Assembly: GCF_028009165.1 (NCBI RefSeq) | Contig: NW_026611619.1 | Coordinates: 1 to 64,000, forward strand | Direction of reading: 5' to 3' | Source: Akanthomyces muscarius | Lineage: Eukaryota; Ascomycota; Sordariomycetes; Hypocreales; Cordycipitaceae | Length of the DNA: 64,000 nucleotides | Shown: positions 11,388-22,578 of the stretch, piece after piece | Layout of the letters: each line of letters begins with the position of its first letter | Position numbering within the stretch: the stretch's first letter is position 1 | The notes under the pieces: generated by a model | Database searches by the model: none | What the model saw: only the letters and a program-made list of their open reading frames with translations | Told to the model about the DNA's origin: nothing | Translations under genes and position numbers: made by a program

Positions 11388-12500
11388 TTGTACGAGGGTA
11401 AATCTTCCTGCAGTCTTTGCTGAATGACTCGTAAGGTCCACATGGGACGCATTTTGGGCTCATAGTTGCACATGTGCTGTCACTGCTGTGATGATGGCCT
11501 TCTTGTGCGCATTTGCCACACACCTGCGCCTTCTTGCACTGGTATGCATTGTGATCCGTCAGTTGCTGGCAGTTGCAGCATTGGCTCGGTCTTTCACTGC
11601 GTCTGAAGGGCGCAGTCCTCCCGGACAGTTCACAGGCGCGAAAACATCCCTCTGCGAGGAATCGTTTAGCGTCGGTTGCTGTTTCGAGATAGACCGCAAT
11701 AGAGCCATGCTGTTTCAGAAATCCGTCGCTCAGCCAAGCGACTTTAGCGACTCTGGTGTCATTCTGGCTCGATAGCAATTCCGTCTTGTTCGGAAGTTCC
11801 ACTCCCGCTTGAACAAGCACTGCGTCTCGCGCAACCTTGTCTACTCGAATTTGGTGTAGGTCGTCCCGCAGCACTCGTGTACCTTCGGGAAGTTTCGCTT
11901 CTGCGAGTTGCTTTATCCTTTGTTGTTCCTTCTCGTCTCGGCACATGACTCGAATGCGTGATGGGCCCTTAGGGTCTCTCGTAACGGCGCGGCATCGCCA
12001 GGTTGCGGCTTCCTAGTCGGTTTCAATTTCTCGTTCAAGCGTGGTCCGGCGGATCCCACCGGCGGTCACCCTGAGGCTGTCTTCAACCGCTACTCAGGAG
12101 CAATCGATAGTGCGGTAGAACATGTCGGTCGCGGTCGAGGGCGTTGTCATGCCTGAGGATAGCGTTCAAAAGTTGCTCGGCGCGCTTCCGGGTAGCGTAC
12201 TCGCGATTTTAGCGTAGGTCGCTAGCGAACTGCTACCTGCGGTGCGCGATGCAGCTATAGTAAAGGTCTCAAGTTGCACTCGTACCTCTGTCAGCTCGGC
12301 CGTCGCTTCACGAAGCTTGTGCTGAAGCTCCTTGATCGAACTTTCTTGCTGTGTAGCCGTGTTGTCGAGGTCTCCAGTCAGTTCGTCCTGTTCAGCAATC
12401 GCCAATTTCTGTTCCGTCACTTTTTGCTTAGCTCTTTCATTTCTTCCTTAAGTTCTCTCATCTCCTCGTGCGACCTTTCCAACAACTCCATCAGCTTCTG
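11380..12500 (-). pseudogene. LINE A ORF1 (gag-like, zinc-knuckle nucleocapsid), broken
   Basis: ORF1 proteins of Tad-type LINEs bind the element RNA. In reading order there is a coiled-coil-like start (LLERSHEEMRELKEEMKELS), a frameshift, then a second helical segment (12166-12420) ending near SSLATYAKIASTLPG. A badly broken stretch follows. The last 188-codon open frame (11380-11946) has basic and helical parts and a cysteine/histidine cluster (CCNCQQLTDHNAYQC, CGKCAQEGHHHS) that reads as CCHC knuckles. The stop overlaps the ORF2 start: the minus strand reads ATGACTAA, with ORF2 beginning at 11387 and ORF1 ending at 11380. Confidence 0.8.
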
Positions 12501-12599
12501 AACATGCTTCTACCTATTTCTCCATTGCTCCGCGGCTTTGGGCTCTCCGGCGCTGGTTAAAATTTTGACTCGACCGATTCGGATCGTGCATTTATACAT

Positions 12600-13280
12600 T
12601 GATCTCGTTTGCCTCCGCCGTCGAGACTTTCGAGCTCGCCATCACGACGTGTCGGGATCGCCTCGGCATCGAAAGCGGGCCTCCCGACCACACCACGCGG
12701 CCCGTTGAGCCCGTCATCGTAGTAGATTCAGGAACCTCCACACCACAACCAACCAAAACTAAGCACCTTCAAACTGGATGATGCTTACCCTATAGAATCG
12801 AATCGAAGAGGAGTTTTGTCCCTCCCCGATGCGGAAGCGGACGCCAATGCAATTGGGGAAGCCTGTCACGGTAACGCCGAGTTAGAAACACAGCAAAGCT
12901 CGGACAAAAGTAGCCAAGAAGAGGGCGCAGGACAAAAAGCCGAGAACCACACCATCACAGAATAACGATTTCAATCGGACAACAACACGCAGCTCCCAGC
13001 AATCGAGGCGATCACGAGCGAAAATTCTGGCAACATCCGGGACAGACCAGCACAACACATGACAACGATCAAAAAGAGATTCCTTACTACTCACACCGCT
13101 CGACAAACCATACCCTCAGATGACACAAACCTCTCGAGCGATCCCTTAGTATGCGAAGCGATTAACGTCCGGACATCCCGCGAACGCTCCCCCCCAAGTA
13201 GCCCGCCTCAGGAAACCCGGCGACGAGATCAATCACCAAAGAAACGACTACGACGAAATATGCGCACATATGGCAGATGA
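12600..13280 (+). pseudogene. LINE B 5' region / ORF1 remnant
   Basis: Open pieces in several frames: ISFASAVETFELAITTCRDR leading to 12781, then a Ser/Gln/Arg-rich stretch from about 12780 to 13055, then 13059-13280. They are polar and helical, as expected for the N-terminal part of a LINE ORF1, but stops separate them and no CCHC knuckle remains. Assignment rests mainly on position ahead of ORF2. Confidence 0.45.
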
Positions 13281-13325
13281 TAAATAGAACACACACACAC
13301 CTCCAATCATCGACAATCATCGACA

Positions 13326-16142
13326 ATCAAAATATTTCAAGCAAACGTCGAGAAAGGGAAGGAAGCTCACAGCGCCGCTCTCCAGCTTGCCTTCCTGGAG
13401 GGATACAATGTTGTAATCTTACAAGAACCGAGCACGTCCTTCAACAAGCAGAAAAAGTTATGCCGGACTCAGTACCACCTAGGCTTCCTGTGCTTTAGCC
13501 CGGTGGACTCCTGGCACGACAACGACACGCGCCCCCGCGTGTCGTTGTTGTGCATCAGACGAGATCCCCGACCCATGGCAGCCAGCGGTCAGCCCCGCCA
13601 TGGGGATCCCGTTCGCGAAAACAATTTCAACAAAAGAGATCGAGAAGGCTGTCCTTCATACTGGAAACACAACCCCCGGCTCAGTCGGGGTCACGACCAA
13701 GATGCTACAAGCAGCTTGGCCGCAGATCGCCGGACCACTTACGACACTGTACAATGCCTGCCTACAGCTCGGCCATCACCCTGGCGGCTTTTAAGACTGT
13801 GGAAGTGGTCATGATCCCTAAGCTGAACAAACGAAACCTTAGCGACGTTTCCTCATGGCGCCCTATCTCACTCCTGTCGTGCCTTAGTAAACGGCTGGAA
13901 CGAGTGATTGCAAGAAGAATGGCACACGCTGCCATCAAATACGGCATCCTCCATCCGAACCAGGTTGGAGCGCTGCCGAAAAGGTCCGCTGTAGATATAG
14001 TGGTGTCCCTCATCTATGACGTAGAAGAAGCACTTGCAGCGGGCAAGGTGACAACTTTAGTCACAGAAGATGTTATGGGCGCCTTCGACGCAATCCTCCG
14101 TAACCCCATGGTCCTCTGCCTGCGGCAACAAGGGTGGCCAGACTTCCTAATCCGCTGGATCGCTAGCTTCTTGTTAGACAGGCTAGCCAGCGTGCGCTTC
14201 CAGGACACGACCACACCAAGCGCAAAACTGCGTTGCGGCCTGCCCCAGGGTTCTCCAATCTCCCCAATACTGTACATCTTGATCACGGCTGCAATCTATT
14301 TCCTCACGGGCGCAACCCAGAGATATGGATATGCAGATGACACAGCGATGCTCTTCATAGGAGACTCGCTAGAAGAAACAACAAGGCAAGCAAATGAAGC
14401 GATTGCGGCCATGGAATCGTGGGGAAGAGGCGAGGCAATTCACTTCGACCCAAAGAAGACAGAAATCATGCACTTCTCTCTACGCAAAGCAGACCATAGC
14501 GAGTCCCCTATCGTCAACCACGGCGATAAGGAGATACGGGCGGCAAAATCCATGCGTTGGCTCGGCATCTATCTCGACAAGAAGCTTACATTCAACCATC
14601 ACATCGACGAGTGGACGCAGAAGGCCCGCAGGGTGATCAATCACCTGCGAGTCATGAATAACACCGTACGAGGTATGGCAGCAACAGCGGCCCGCCGAGC
14701 CGTTTGGGCTGTGGCTATGCCAATCCTATTCCACGGACTAGACGCCTGGCTGCCCGGCTTAGATACAGGCAACTCCCATCTCAAAAGAAACCACATCTCG
14801 AAAACAAACCTAGTCAAGATACAGCGCGTTTTGAATCTTGCCTGCAGGATGATTCTGCCTATGTGGAGGACAACGCCGCTAGAATTCCTGTGGAAAGAAG
14901 CAGGCATTCCCCCAGCGAGTGTCCTACTCCGCCACAACCAAGGGCGTGTAGCGGTCAGATACGCTACACTAGACAAAGCACACCCAATCAGCAAGCGACT
15001 ACGACAATCGCAGAGGGAGATTGAGCTGAACGAGACACCACTCGTTGTAGAACGAATAGCCTTCCGGCATTCAAGGCTCCTTCGGACTGCCTTCCGCACA
15101 CCTAAGGTCGAGCGACCACGACTCATCCCACAGAGGTTTTGTGACAACATACAAGTAGAAGGGCCCACGGAGAGGCAGACCAAAGAGAACGCTGTAATAG
15201 AGTTCGAGCAGTGGCTCGCCCATCGACCCGCGGGCTATCTAGTCTTCAGCGACGGTTCCAAGACAGACGCTGATACGGCAGGATACGGCTTCGCCGTTTT
15301 CCACCATGGACAACTTCTAGACTTGGGATCCGGACAACTGGGACGACGAGAAGTATTCGACGCCGAGATACACGGCGCGCTTGCAGGACTAAAAGCGGCC
15401 ATGCTGCAGAACAGCCGCTGTGAGCCGATTACAGTCTGTATGGACAACACGTCTGTGATCGACTGTATCGGCACAACAGCGGCAGATTCTTCGCAGGCTT
15501 GCTTCCGAGAATTCCAAAAGATTGGTGATAGGCATCCGTACCTGATCTCCGTCAAATGGTCACCTGGTAAAACTGGCATCTTCGGTAACGAGCTGGCTGA
15601 CCAACTCGCGAAGCATGGTGCTACGCTCCCCACGAACAAGCATCTGCCATCTGTCTCGTACAGGAAAAGGCAGTTGAAAAGGCAGATAGCGATCGATCAC
15701 CGAGCCTGGTGGGTATCGGTGGAGAGAAACGGAGTACCAGCAGTGTGGACTTAGCGCTGAACTGAAGGAACTCCCGGAACTCAGCCTCCCCCGCCGTGTG
15801 CTCGGCTATCTACTGACAGCACGATCACAACACGGCGACTTTGCGGAATACCACGAGAGATTCCATCCTGGACAGGCGACGCTGGAGTGCCCTTGCGGGC
15901 GCCAGAAGTCTCCCACCCATCTCCTCTACTGTAGGAAAATCCCTGGCCATCTCCGGGTTCGGCTCACACCCGACCCAGAAATGGCAATAGGGAAGTTCCT
16001 CGGTAGATCCTACGAGGTGTTCGTAGGCATGCTGACTTCTACTACTCGAAGATCAACAAGCGCACGTAGCAACCTCGTAGGGCATACAAGCCTGGCGCGC
16101 TCTGTACAGTATCCAGCCCGAGTAGTCAGCGCTACTCGTTAA
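13326..16142 (+). pseudogene. LINE B ORF2 remnant (truncated endonuclease, reverse transcriptase, RNase H)
   Basis: Reads IKIFQANVEKGKEAHSAALQ and on to DSWHDNDTRPR near 13533, matching residues about 11-80 of the LINE C protein. It then jumps to a segment matching LINE C residues from about 420 (EIPDPWQPAV, then TISTKEIEKAVL). A frameshift or stop near 13795 precedes the long reverse transcriptase/RNase H frame: VEVVMIPKLNKR, GLPQGSPISPILY, YGYADDTAML, then RNase H with FSDGSKT, FDAEIHGA, MDNTSVIDC and NELADQLAKHGA. A frameshift near 15740 separates the C-terminal zinc-like part (CPCGRQKSPTHLLYC, 15798-16142). Confidence 0.85.
13519..13548. repeat. Perfect 13-bp hairpin at the LINE B deletion junction
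   Basis: ACAACGACACGCG (13519-13531) is followed by a CCCC loop and the exact reverse complement (13536-13548). It lies where the LINE B endonuclease sequence breaks off and the pre-RT sequence resumes, so it may mark or have caused the deletion. Confidence 0.8.
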
Positions 16143-16199
16143 ACCCTCATCCTTTTCCTTTGTCTAGGCGATATACGCCACCGACAGCAGGGCTCTAGC

Positions 16200-19100
16200 T
16201 CCTGCTGGTCCCCGTACAAAGACCAGCCGACAATAGTTGTTAGCGTGATGTGACCGCGGCGGCAACCGCGGTCGCGTCAGCCAGCACCATCATCATCGTG
16301 ATCCCGCTGACGGGTATCGATCCCGACAGACAATAGCCATTCGGCCTGACACTGCTACAGCTGGAGGATGATGACAGGAAGAGTAGTCCAGGGGCAACTA
16401 GTGAGAACATGGGCGCGGCACGCGTTCTGTTAGGGGCCCACTTAGCGGGTACGACTGTACCCAGTACATTAGTCCGTAGAAGGCTCGATAGCATGTCCAA
16501 AAGCCTACCCTAGGGCGCCAACGGACGTAATAGTCAATAGTCAAACCATGCCAGGACATAAGAAACCCATATCACTCCGCCTATTCCAGGCGAACGTTGA
16601 CAAGAGCGAACCTGCACATCAAGCAGCCCTTCAGCTAGCATACGAAAAAGACTACAACGTGGTCCTACTGCAGGAACCACACTCCTCTTACAACGAGAAA
16701 AAGGACCTTTGCCGAGTACCAGATCACCCTGGATTCCTCTGCTTCTCCCCTGTCTCGTATTGGAACTCTCGAGCGACACGCCCACGAGTGCTCACCTACG
16801 TCCGGAAGCATCATAACATACATCCTGAACAACTCACGGTATTCCACAGTCGCGACCTATTGTGGGTGGTAGTAAACGGCACTACTATCTTGAACGTATA
16901 CAATGATCCTCAAGTCACCGAAACTATCACGGCCATCACACAATGGAACGCCCCTACGAACACTATCGTCGCTGGGGACATGAATGCCCATCACCTCCAC
17001 TGGAGAACAGACCGACCGAGCTCAAGATGCGGCACAAAACTCGCTGAATGGGCAGAAGAGCAAGGTCTTCTCCTTCTCAACGAACCGGACACAGACACAA
17101 CCCGGTCAACACCACACAGATGCGCAACCACAATAGACCTAGCATTCTCGAATATCGACCAAGCCGCCGCAGTAGTGGAAGAGTATCTAACAACAGGCTC
17201 ACTACACTACACCGTGTGTATCGAAGTACTGGCAGCAGAGGTCCCCCAGCGCGTTATAAGCAGATACAAAGTCTCATTGGGCGAAGAAATGGAGAACTTT
17301 GTCACCCAGGTCAAGACAGCGTTCACCCTACTCCACCCATCACTTGATAGCCACGAGAGCATCGAACAAACAGCATCTGCACTCTCGAACATTATCGAGA
17401 GGGCGATCCGCACCTGCGGCCATCGACAAAGTAACCACAAGGCTGGCAAGAATCCCTGGTGGAACGAAGAGTGTGCGAATTCACTACTAGACTTCCGAGT
17501 GCTCTGGCGCACGACTGAGAACCCTACGGGCGAGGAGACGCAGCGCGCGCGCGTTTGCTTCAAGAGAACGGTTCGCCGTGTCCAGCGGGACTTCTGGCGT
17601 GGAATTATAGCAAACATTACAGCGCCGGGTGACGTCTACAAAGTCACACGCTGGCTGAAGCCTCGGCAGCGGATTTCCCCACCTCCGATTCAGGTGGACG
17701 GGCAGATCTTCTCAACCAACAAGGATAAAGCTCGAGCCCTAGGCCAGGCGAAACTAGCACGTCGTACAGCTAACGATGATATTGCAGACCCTTGGTCTCA
17801 CCCTGTCACACCAAAAACCTCAATCCCATTCGACCGCCAGATCTCCTACGAGGAAGCCCGTTTTGGGCTCCTCAGCACCGGTAACACCTCGCCTGGCGCT
17901 GACGGCATCACAGTGAACATGCTCCAGACACTCTGGCCAACAATAGGACATCTCGTCACAAACATCTACAATGCGTGCTTACAGCAAGGCTACTGCCCGA
18001 GCGCATGGCGCACAGCTGAGGTGGTGATGATACCAAAACCGAATAAACGGGACCTCACGGACCCATCGGCATGGCGACCGATCTCTCTACTCTCCTGCTT
18101 AGGCAAGGGCATGGAACGCATTATTGCTAAACGAATGTCTTATCTAGCCATCAAGCACAAGATACTACACCCGAACCAAGCGGGCGCTCTGCCCCAACGG
18201 AGTGCTACTGACATTGCTGCTGCGCTAACACATGACGTGGAGCAAGCACGACGGAGAAGGAAGCAGAAGAAAGTCGCCACGCTAGTGACAATGGATGTAG
18301 AAGGGGCTTTTGACGCCATACTGCGACATAGGCTCATACTACAGCTACGCAAGCAAGGTTGGCCGGATTTCCTCATCCGCTGGCTTGCGATGTTCCTCGC
18401 ACACAGACTAGCAAGCGTCCGCTTTGAGGACGCCACCGCGGAAGCACTGGAGCTCCTTTGTGGCATCCCGCAAGGCTCCCCTCTCTCGCCGATCCTATAT
18501 CTGCTAGCGACAGCGGCACTCTACATGCTCCCTGGCGCTACGCAACGATATGGCTATGCCGATGACACCGCCATGCTCTTCGTTGGAGACACGCTGGACG
18601 AAACTACCACCCAAGCGAATGCCGCAATTGCCGCGATGGAGGAATGGGGCAGGAGAGAAGGCTTCGCCTTCGACGTTAAGAAGACAGAAGTGATTCACTT
18701 TGCGAACGAAAAGCGAGGCAACCTACCGCCCATCCAGCATCAAGATCGGACGGTCCTACCAAAACCAGCATTGCGATGGCTCGGCATCTGGTTCGACGCG
18801 CGCCTGAACTTCACGGTTCACATTACGAAGTGGGCACAGAAAGCTAAGAGCATCATCTACCACCTTCGAAGCATGAGCAACACCATCCGTGGCATCTCAG
18901 CCGCTGCAGCGAGAAAAGCCGTGTTAGCAGTGGTTATGCCAACTCTTTTCTACGGAGTGGACGTCTGGTATCCAGGTTCGGAGCGAGTGTTAAAGGGCCA
19001 TCTTGGGATAATCCAGAAAACACTAACAGCGGCCTGCCGAATGATCCTACCCTCGTGGAAGACAACGCCGAAGACTACACTGTGGAAGGAAGCTGGCATC

Positions 19101-20398
19101 CCGCCAGCAGAAGTACTGCTTGAGCAGCTTGCGATGCGAAATGCGAACCGCTGGGCACGTCTTGACGTCAACCATCCGCTTGTCCACCGTATCGTGCAGC
19201 AAGAGCATGAGATCCAGCATGCCACACATCCCGATGCGGCCACGACACGGCGAACAGCGATGAAAAGCATCAGGCTCTTCCGCAACGCCGCTCTGGCACC
19301 AGCGGCAGAGCGGCCGCGCCTAATTCCCAAGCGTTTCTCCAGCGCCATCTGGACAGAAGACAGAGAACGTCGCCCAACAAAGGAACGCCAAGCGGAACGA
19401 ATTCGGGAATGGAGCCAGACCCAGACGGGCATGGTTGTCTATAGTGATGGCTCCAAAACTGAACAAGATACAGCAGGCTTTGGATATGTTGTCTACCGGC
19501 GGCAGCAGCTCATTGCACAAGGATGTGGCCAGATTGGCAAGGGCGAAGTGTTTGATGCAGAGATCAAAGGCGCCGTGGAAGGCCTCCGCGCTGCTCTTGC
19601 GCGTCAGCGCCCAGGGGAAGGGATCACAGTTTGCATCGACAACACCTCTGTGATCGACTGCATAGGCGCGACGGCGCCGCCATCGTCACAATTGGCGTTC
19701 CGCCAGTTCCAGAAGACAGGCGATGCCCACCCGGGCATGATTCGTGTACGATGGTGCCCAGGGCACACCGGAATCGAAGGTAATGAGCTGGCCGACCAGC
19801 TCGCTAAGGAAGGGGCAAAAATGCCGGTAGGAGACAATCTCCCGACAGTCTCCCACTGCAAGCGCCAAATGCGAAGATTACTCCCCATTGCTTTTCAGCG
19901 CTGGTGGGACACAGTTGACCGCGAGAGTTATCACGGACTCCAACTGAAAGCGGAACTGAAGAAGCTCCCCGAGCTGACACTTCAACGACGGCAGCTAGGA
20001 TATCTCCTAGCCGCGAGGACACACCACGGAGACTTCGCCGACTACCACGAGCGCTTCAATCACGAAGACGCCGTGATCAACTGCCCATGTGGGCGCCGGA
20101 AGTCTCCAACTCATCTTTTCTACTGCAGGAAGATCCCCCACAGCCTCAGGCCTCGGCTAACCCCCGAGCCTGCAGCTGCGATACGGAGATACCTAGGTAG
20201 ATCCTTCCAAACCTACGTAAAGCTTGCTGACTTCTATTATTCGAAGATCAACAAGCGATACTAGGGTACGGAAGGCGCTCTTAGCTGGCGACTAAGAGAC
20301 GAACGAATCGCCTAAGCAGCTCCAACTGCTTGTAAAACCATCTGTAATATTTCCTTTGTTACGTGGAAACACGCGCCAATCAAATCAAATCAAATTTG
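16200..20398 (+). mobile_element. LINE C: Tad1-like non-LTR retrotransposon with intact ORF2
   Basis: Follows LINE B directly in the same orientation. About 350 bp of leader (perhaps including the last part of an ORF1) precede the intact ORF2 at 16548-20264. The 3' untranslated region ends in a CAAAT tandem tail at about 20376-20398, the simple-repeat tail usual for this group. No complete ORF1 with zinc knuckles precedes it, so the copy is probably 5'-truncated. Start position is approximate. Confidence 0.8.
16548..20264 (+). CDS. LINE C ORF2 polyprotein: endonuclease, reverse transcriptase, RNase H
   Basis: 1238 aa, uninterrupted, starting at ATG 16548. It encodes the replication enzyme of a non-LTR retrotransposon, which nicks the target and copies element RNA there. 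The endonuclease occupies about 1-225: FQANVDK (Asn16), LQEPH (Glu43), AGDMNAHH (Asp144, Asn146) and TTIDLAF (Asp197). The usual Ser-Asp-His is Ser218-Leu219-His220, so a normally essential Asp is missing. Reverse transcriptase follows: WRPISLLSCLGKGMERII, VTMDVEGAFDAIL, GIPQGSPLSPILY and YGYADDTAML (Asp672-Asp673). RNase H has VVYSDGSKT (Asp967), FDAEIKGA, CIDNTSVIDC and GNELADQLAKEG. The tail has CPCGRRKSPTHLFYC near 1179. Polymerase and RNase H look competent; the endonuclease probably is not. Confidence 0.93.
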   Translation: MPGHKKPISLRLFQANVDKSEPAHQAALQLAYEKDYNVVLLQEPHSSYNEKKDLCRVPDHPGFLCFSPVSYWNSRATRPRVLTYVRKHHNIHPEQLTVFHSRDLLWVVVNGTTILNVYNDPQVTETITAITQWNAPTNTIVAGDMNAHHLHWRTDRPSSRCGTKLAEWAEEQGLLLLNEPDTDTTRSTPHRCATTIDLAFSNIDQAAAVVEEYLTTGSLHYTVCIEVLAAEVPQRVISRYKVSLGEEMENFVTQVKTAFTLLHPSLDSHESIEQTASALSNIIERAIRTCGHRQSNHKAGKNPWWNEECANSLLDFRVLWRTTENPTGEETQRARVCFKRTVRRVQRDFWRGIIANITAPGDVYKVTRWLKPRQRISPPPIQVDGQIFSTNKDKARALGQAKLARRTANDDIADPWSHPVTPKTSIPFDRQISYEEARFGLLSTGNTSPGADGITVNMLQTLWPTIGHLVTNIYNACLQQGYCPSAWRTAEVVMIPKPNKRDLTDPSAWRPISLLSCLGKGMERIIAKRMSYLAIKHKILHPNQAGALPQRSATDIAAALTHDVEQARRRRKQKKVATLVTMDVEGAFDAILRHRLILQLRKQGWPDFLIRWLAMFLAHRLASVRFEDATAEALELLCGIPQGSPLSPILYLLATAALYMLPGATQRYGYADDTAMLFVGDTLDETTTQANAAIAAMEEWGRREGFAFDVKKTEVIHFANEKRGNLPPIQHQDRTVLPKPALRWLGIWFDARLNFTVHITKWAQKAKSIIYHLRSMSNTIRGISAAAARKAVLAVVMPTLFYGVDVWYPGSERVLKGHLGIIQKTLTAACRMILPSWKTTPKTTLWKEAGIPPAEVLLEQLAMRNANRWARLDVNHPLVHRIVQQEHEIQHATHPDAATTRRTAMKSIRLFRNAALAPAAERPRLIPKRFSSAIWTEDRERRPTKERQAERIREWSQTQTGMVVYSDGSKTEQDTAGFGYVVYRRQQLIAQGCGQIGKGEVFDAEIKGAVEGLRAALARQRPGEGITVCIDNTSVIDCIGATAPPSSQLAFRQFQKTGDAHPGMIRVRWCPGHTGIEGNELADQLAKEGAKMPVGDNLPTVSHCKRQMRRLLPIAFQRWWDTVDRESYHGLQLKAELKKLPELTLQRRQLGYLLAARTHHGDFADYHERFNHEDAVINCPCGRRKSPTHLFYCRKIPHSLRPRLTPEPAAAIRRYLGRSFQTYVKLADFYYSKINKRY

Positions 20399-21789
20399 TC
20401 CCTCCCCGCGTCGCTCTCATCTTTCATCTACACCACAGGGTTTACCATACCTTGTGATTCTAGATCAGAAAGATGGTGGAATAAATCTCAGAAAAATTGC
20501 ACGAATCTTTGGACCATACGCCCAACGGCATGGCGCCTGCGCCGTCAAATGCCACTAGCGCAGGGCGGATGCTAGCTGTTGCTGTGACCAGCTCGGCGAG
20601 GAACGGCATGGTGAGGGTTGGTGGAGTCATTCAGAGCAAGAATACGGCACGCAACTAGCCGAAGCGGAAGGCTTTCTCTTTTACGCTTGGGAAAAGGACA
20701 GAACAGAACCCAACTCAGGCGAGTTGGCCGCCATAGCATATGCGTAACGAAATCTACCCGACAGCAATCGACAAAACATCGCCATCTTCTCGCGCAACCG
20801 GAGAGCGGTGGCAGCGCTGAGTCGGCCCTATCAACAATCGGGACAATAATTTATCAAATGCATCTACGAATCGGTAGTGGAGCTGTCCGGCAAAACAAAC
20901 ACTATTGGTGTAGGATAGGACTCGCCGGACAGGAACAGGATGTTGCAAGCGGCCAAAAGACAAGCAAAGGCTGCAACTCAGCAAGGGCGCACTACCTGAG
21001 GCTCCGTTCCCAGGCATGGAGGCTACAACGCCGAACAACGAACGAATGAAACTCAGAGGTGAACGAAAAATACCCGAAAGGGTAGGACGATTCTCCAACA
21101 AAATTGTTGTGGCGCTGCCCGGGAGCCACACACGTGAGCTTTATCAGGAATGGTCATTGGCGGAGCGCTCAACGCTTGCTCAATTAAGGACAGACATGGC
21201 AAGAGTGAACGGCTATCTCCACCGTATCAAGGCAGTGCCCTCCAAGCAATGCGCATGCATGCGAGAGAAACGGTGGAGCATTTTCTTTTACTATGCTCGC
21301 AATGGGATGAACAGCGAAAAGAGTTATGAGTATGCACGACTCCGAGGTGGAATGATTTGTCCTTCCGATATGGAGGAAAGTTAGCATTAGACGGACCGAG
21401 ATGGAAAGCAAACATGGGCGCAGTTCGGGTGACGATGCAGGTTACACTTGCCACAGGGCGCTTCGATAACTGACAACGAACATAGCTACAACAGGCTTTT
21501 CATCATACCAGGAAGCCACATTCACAGCAAGCATGACTAGCGACGCTTCGGTCGCTGTAGATAGGACTCCGAACACTTGGGGAATAGCCCTCAAGCTAGT
21601 TAGTCGCCGATAATAAATAACGCGGATGGTGGGCAGATGGGATGGAAAGATTACGCGGAGGCGATCAAAGAATGACAGGGATAAAGTGGAAGGGATGATG
21701 CAAACAGTCAAACATGTACCGAGGCATTAGCTAGTGAGCCCTATTGGCTGGAAGCCACCGGACGTAATAAAACAATGAATGAATGAATG
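20399..21789 (+). mobile_element. LINE D: 5'-truncated LINE 3' fragment
   Basis: Related to LINE A, not to B or C. The first recognisable coding part is NATSAGRMLAVAVTSSARNG (about 20550), parallel to VREAIVATSSSARNGVVGEG of LINE A. Then come broken RNase H remnants and a C-terminal segment at 21016-21384 (GERKIPERVGRFSNKIV, LAQLRTDMARVNGYLHRI) matching LINE A at 7630-8010. It ends with the family tail GTGAGCCCTATTGGCTGG...TAATAAAAC and an AATG tandem repeat at 21773-21789. Confidence 0.8.
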
Positions 21790-22474
21790 TCTCAGGTGTA
21801 ATTTCGTCCAGAGTACATATCGTACCAACCATATTTTCTGTTAATCTAGAAGGGATTTGGGGAACCCTCGCGGGAAAACTATTGATAGCACGGTGTACAT
21901 TGGGCCATGCCCGTATGGGCGGAAAAGAACGAGGCCAGCCAAGCTGAGGCCCCTAACCCCACGCTTCCCTGCTAGACACCCCCTCCATAACTAGCTCAAA
22001 ATTGGCAGTGTCTTACCATACTACGTAGACGACGGAGAGCGTTGCCGCTAGTTTGAGGCTCCATATATCACTTTTTCGTGGCAATGGAAACTTACTCGCT
22101 GTCAGTCTGTACGGGCAGAAGAGCAACGGCGACTTTGCGTCAAAGCGCCAAAAAAAAAATTCAGGGGAGGATCTACGATGAAGCGTTGCCACCATCTATC
22201 TACACCCCAGCAAAGCGTCCTTGCAGCAAAACGAAAAGCTCGCTGCCAGACCCAGCTTGCCAAGGAAGAACCGACTAAGTGAGACCCACAGATTCACTCC
22301 TCGATTACCACCAGCCAAGACCGGTGCATCTGCCATGTCAGCAATAGGCAAAGCTCTGTCAACTGGTAAAAGAACCTGGTAGTTTCTGTTACCTTATGCT
22401 GAGTGAGTCTTTTACTTTTAGCTCGGCGCCGGAAATTTCGTTCGCAAGAACACTCAACACGCTCTCAGCCTTAC

Positions 22475-22578
22475 CTTTCCTGGAGCCAGGAGGCGACACG
22501 GAGGACCCGGCGGAGATTGTACTCTGGATCGAAGTCGGGCGGCGCTTTTTGCTTGGCTAGCATGCTGCTGAGCAGCAT
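22475..22578 (-). other. Possible coding exon
   Basis: On the minus strand an ATG at 22578 opens a frame reading MLAKQKAPPDFDPEYN and VLRVASWLQE, which runs to a good donor site (GAAAG|GTAAGG). The composition is protein-like, but I could not find the following exon with confidence and do not recognise the protein. Confidence 0.25.

Larger units (their letters stand above)
7359..12545 (-). mobile_element. LINE A: Tad1-like non-LTR retrotransposon, decayed
   Basis: Runs on the minus strand from about 12545 (5') to about 7359 (3'). It contains a gag-like ORF1 with zinc knuckles, then an ORF2 with endonuclease, reverse transcriptase and RNase H regions, in the order typical of the Tad1/I group. 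The 3' end carries the same GTGAGCCCTATTGGCTG...TAATAAAC tail as LINE D and the fragment at 1689. Only the part inside 8920 is included in the inverted repeat as far as the window shows. Its 5' end abuts the 5' end of LINE B, head to head. Both ends are estimated. Confidence 0.85.
12590..16199 (+). mobile_element. LINE B: Tad1-like non-LTR retrotransposon, internally deleted
   Basis: Plus-strand element whose ORF2 is clearly related to LINE C but not identical. Its 5' region (12590-13290) keeps broken ORF1 pieces without the zinc-knuckle part. The ORF2 start is present, then about 350 codons are missing up to just before the reverse transcriptase. The 3' end is placed approximately, where similarity to the LINE C reading frame stops and LINE C leader sequence begins. 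Confidence 0.8.

Noticed and set aside
7359..21789. Repeat-induced point mutation as cause of transposon decay
   Set aside because: The LINEs are not strongly AT-rich, most breaks are frameshifts, and LINE C is fully open. RIP looks weak or absent, although a few stops could be G-to-A changes.
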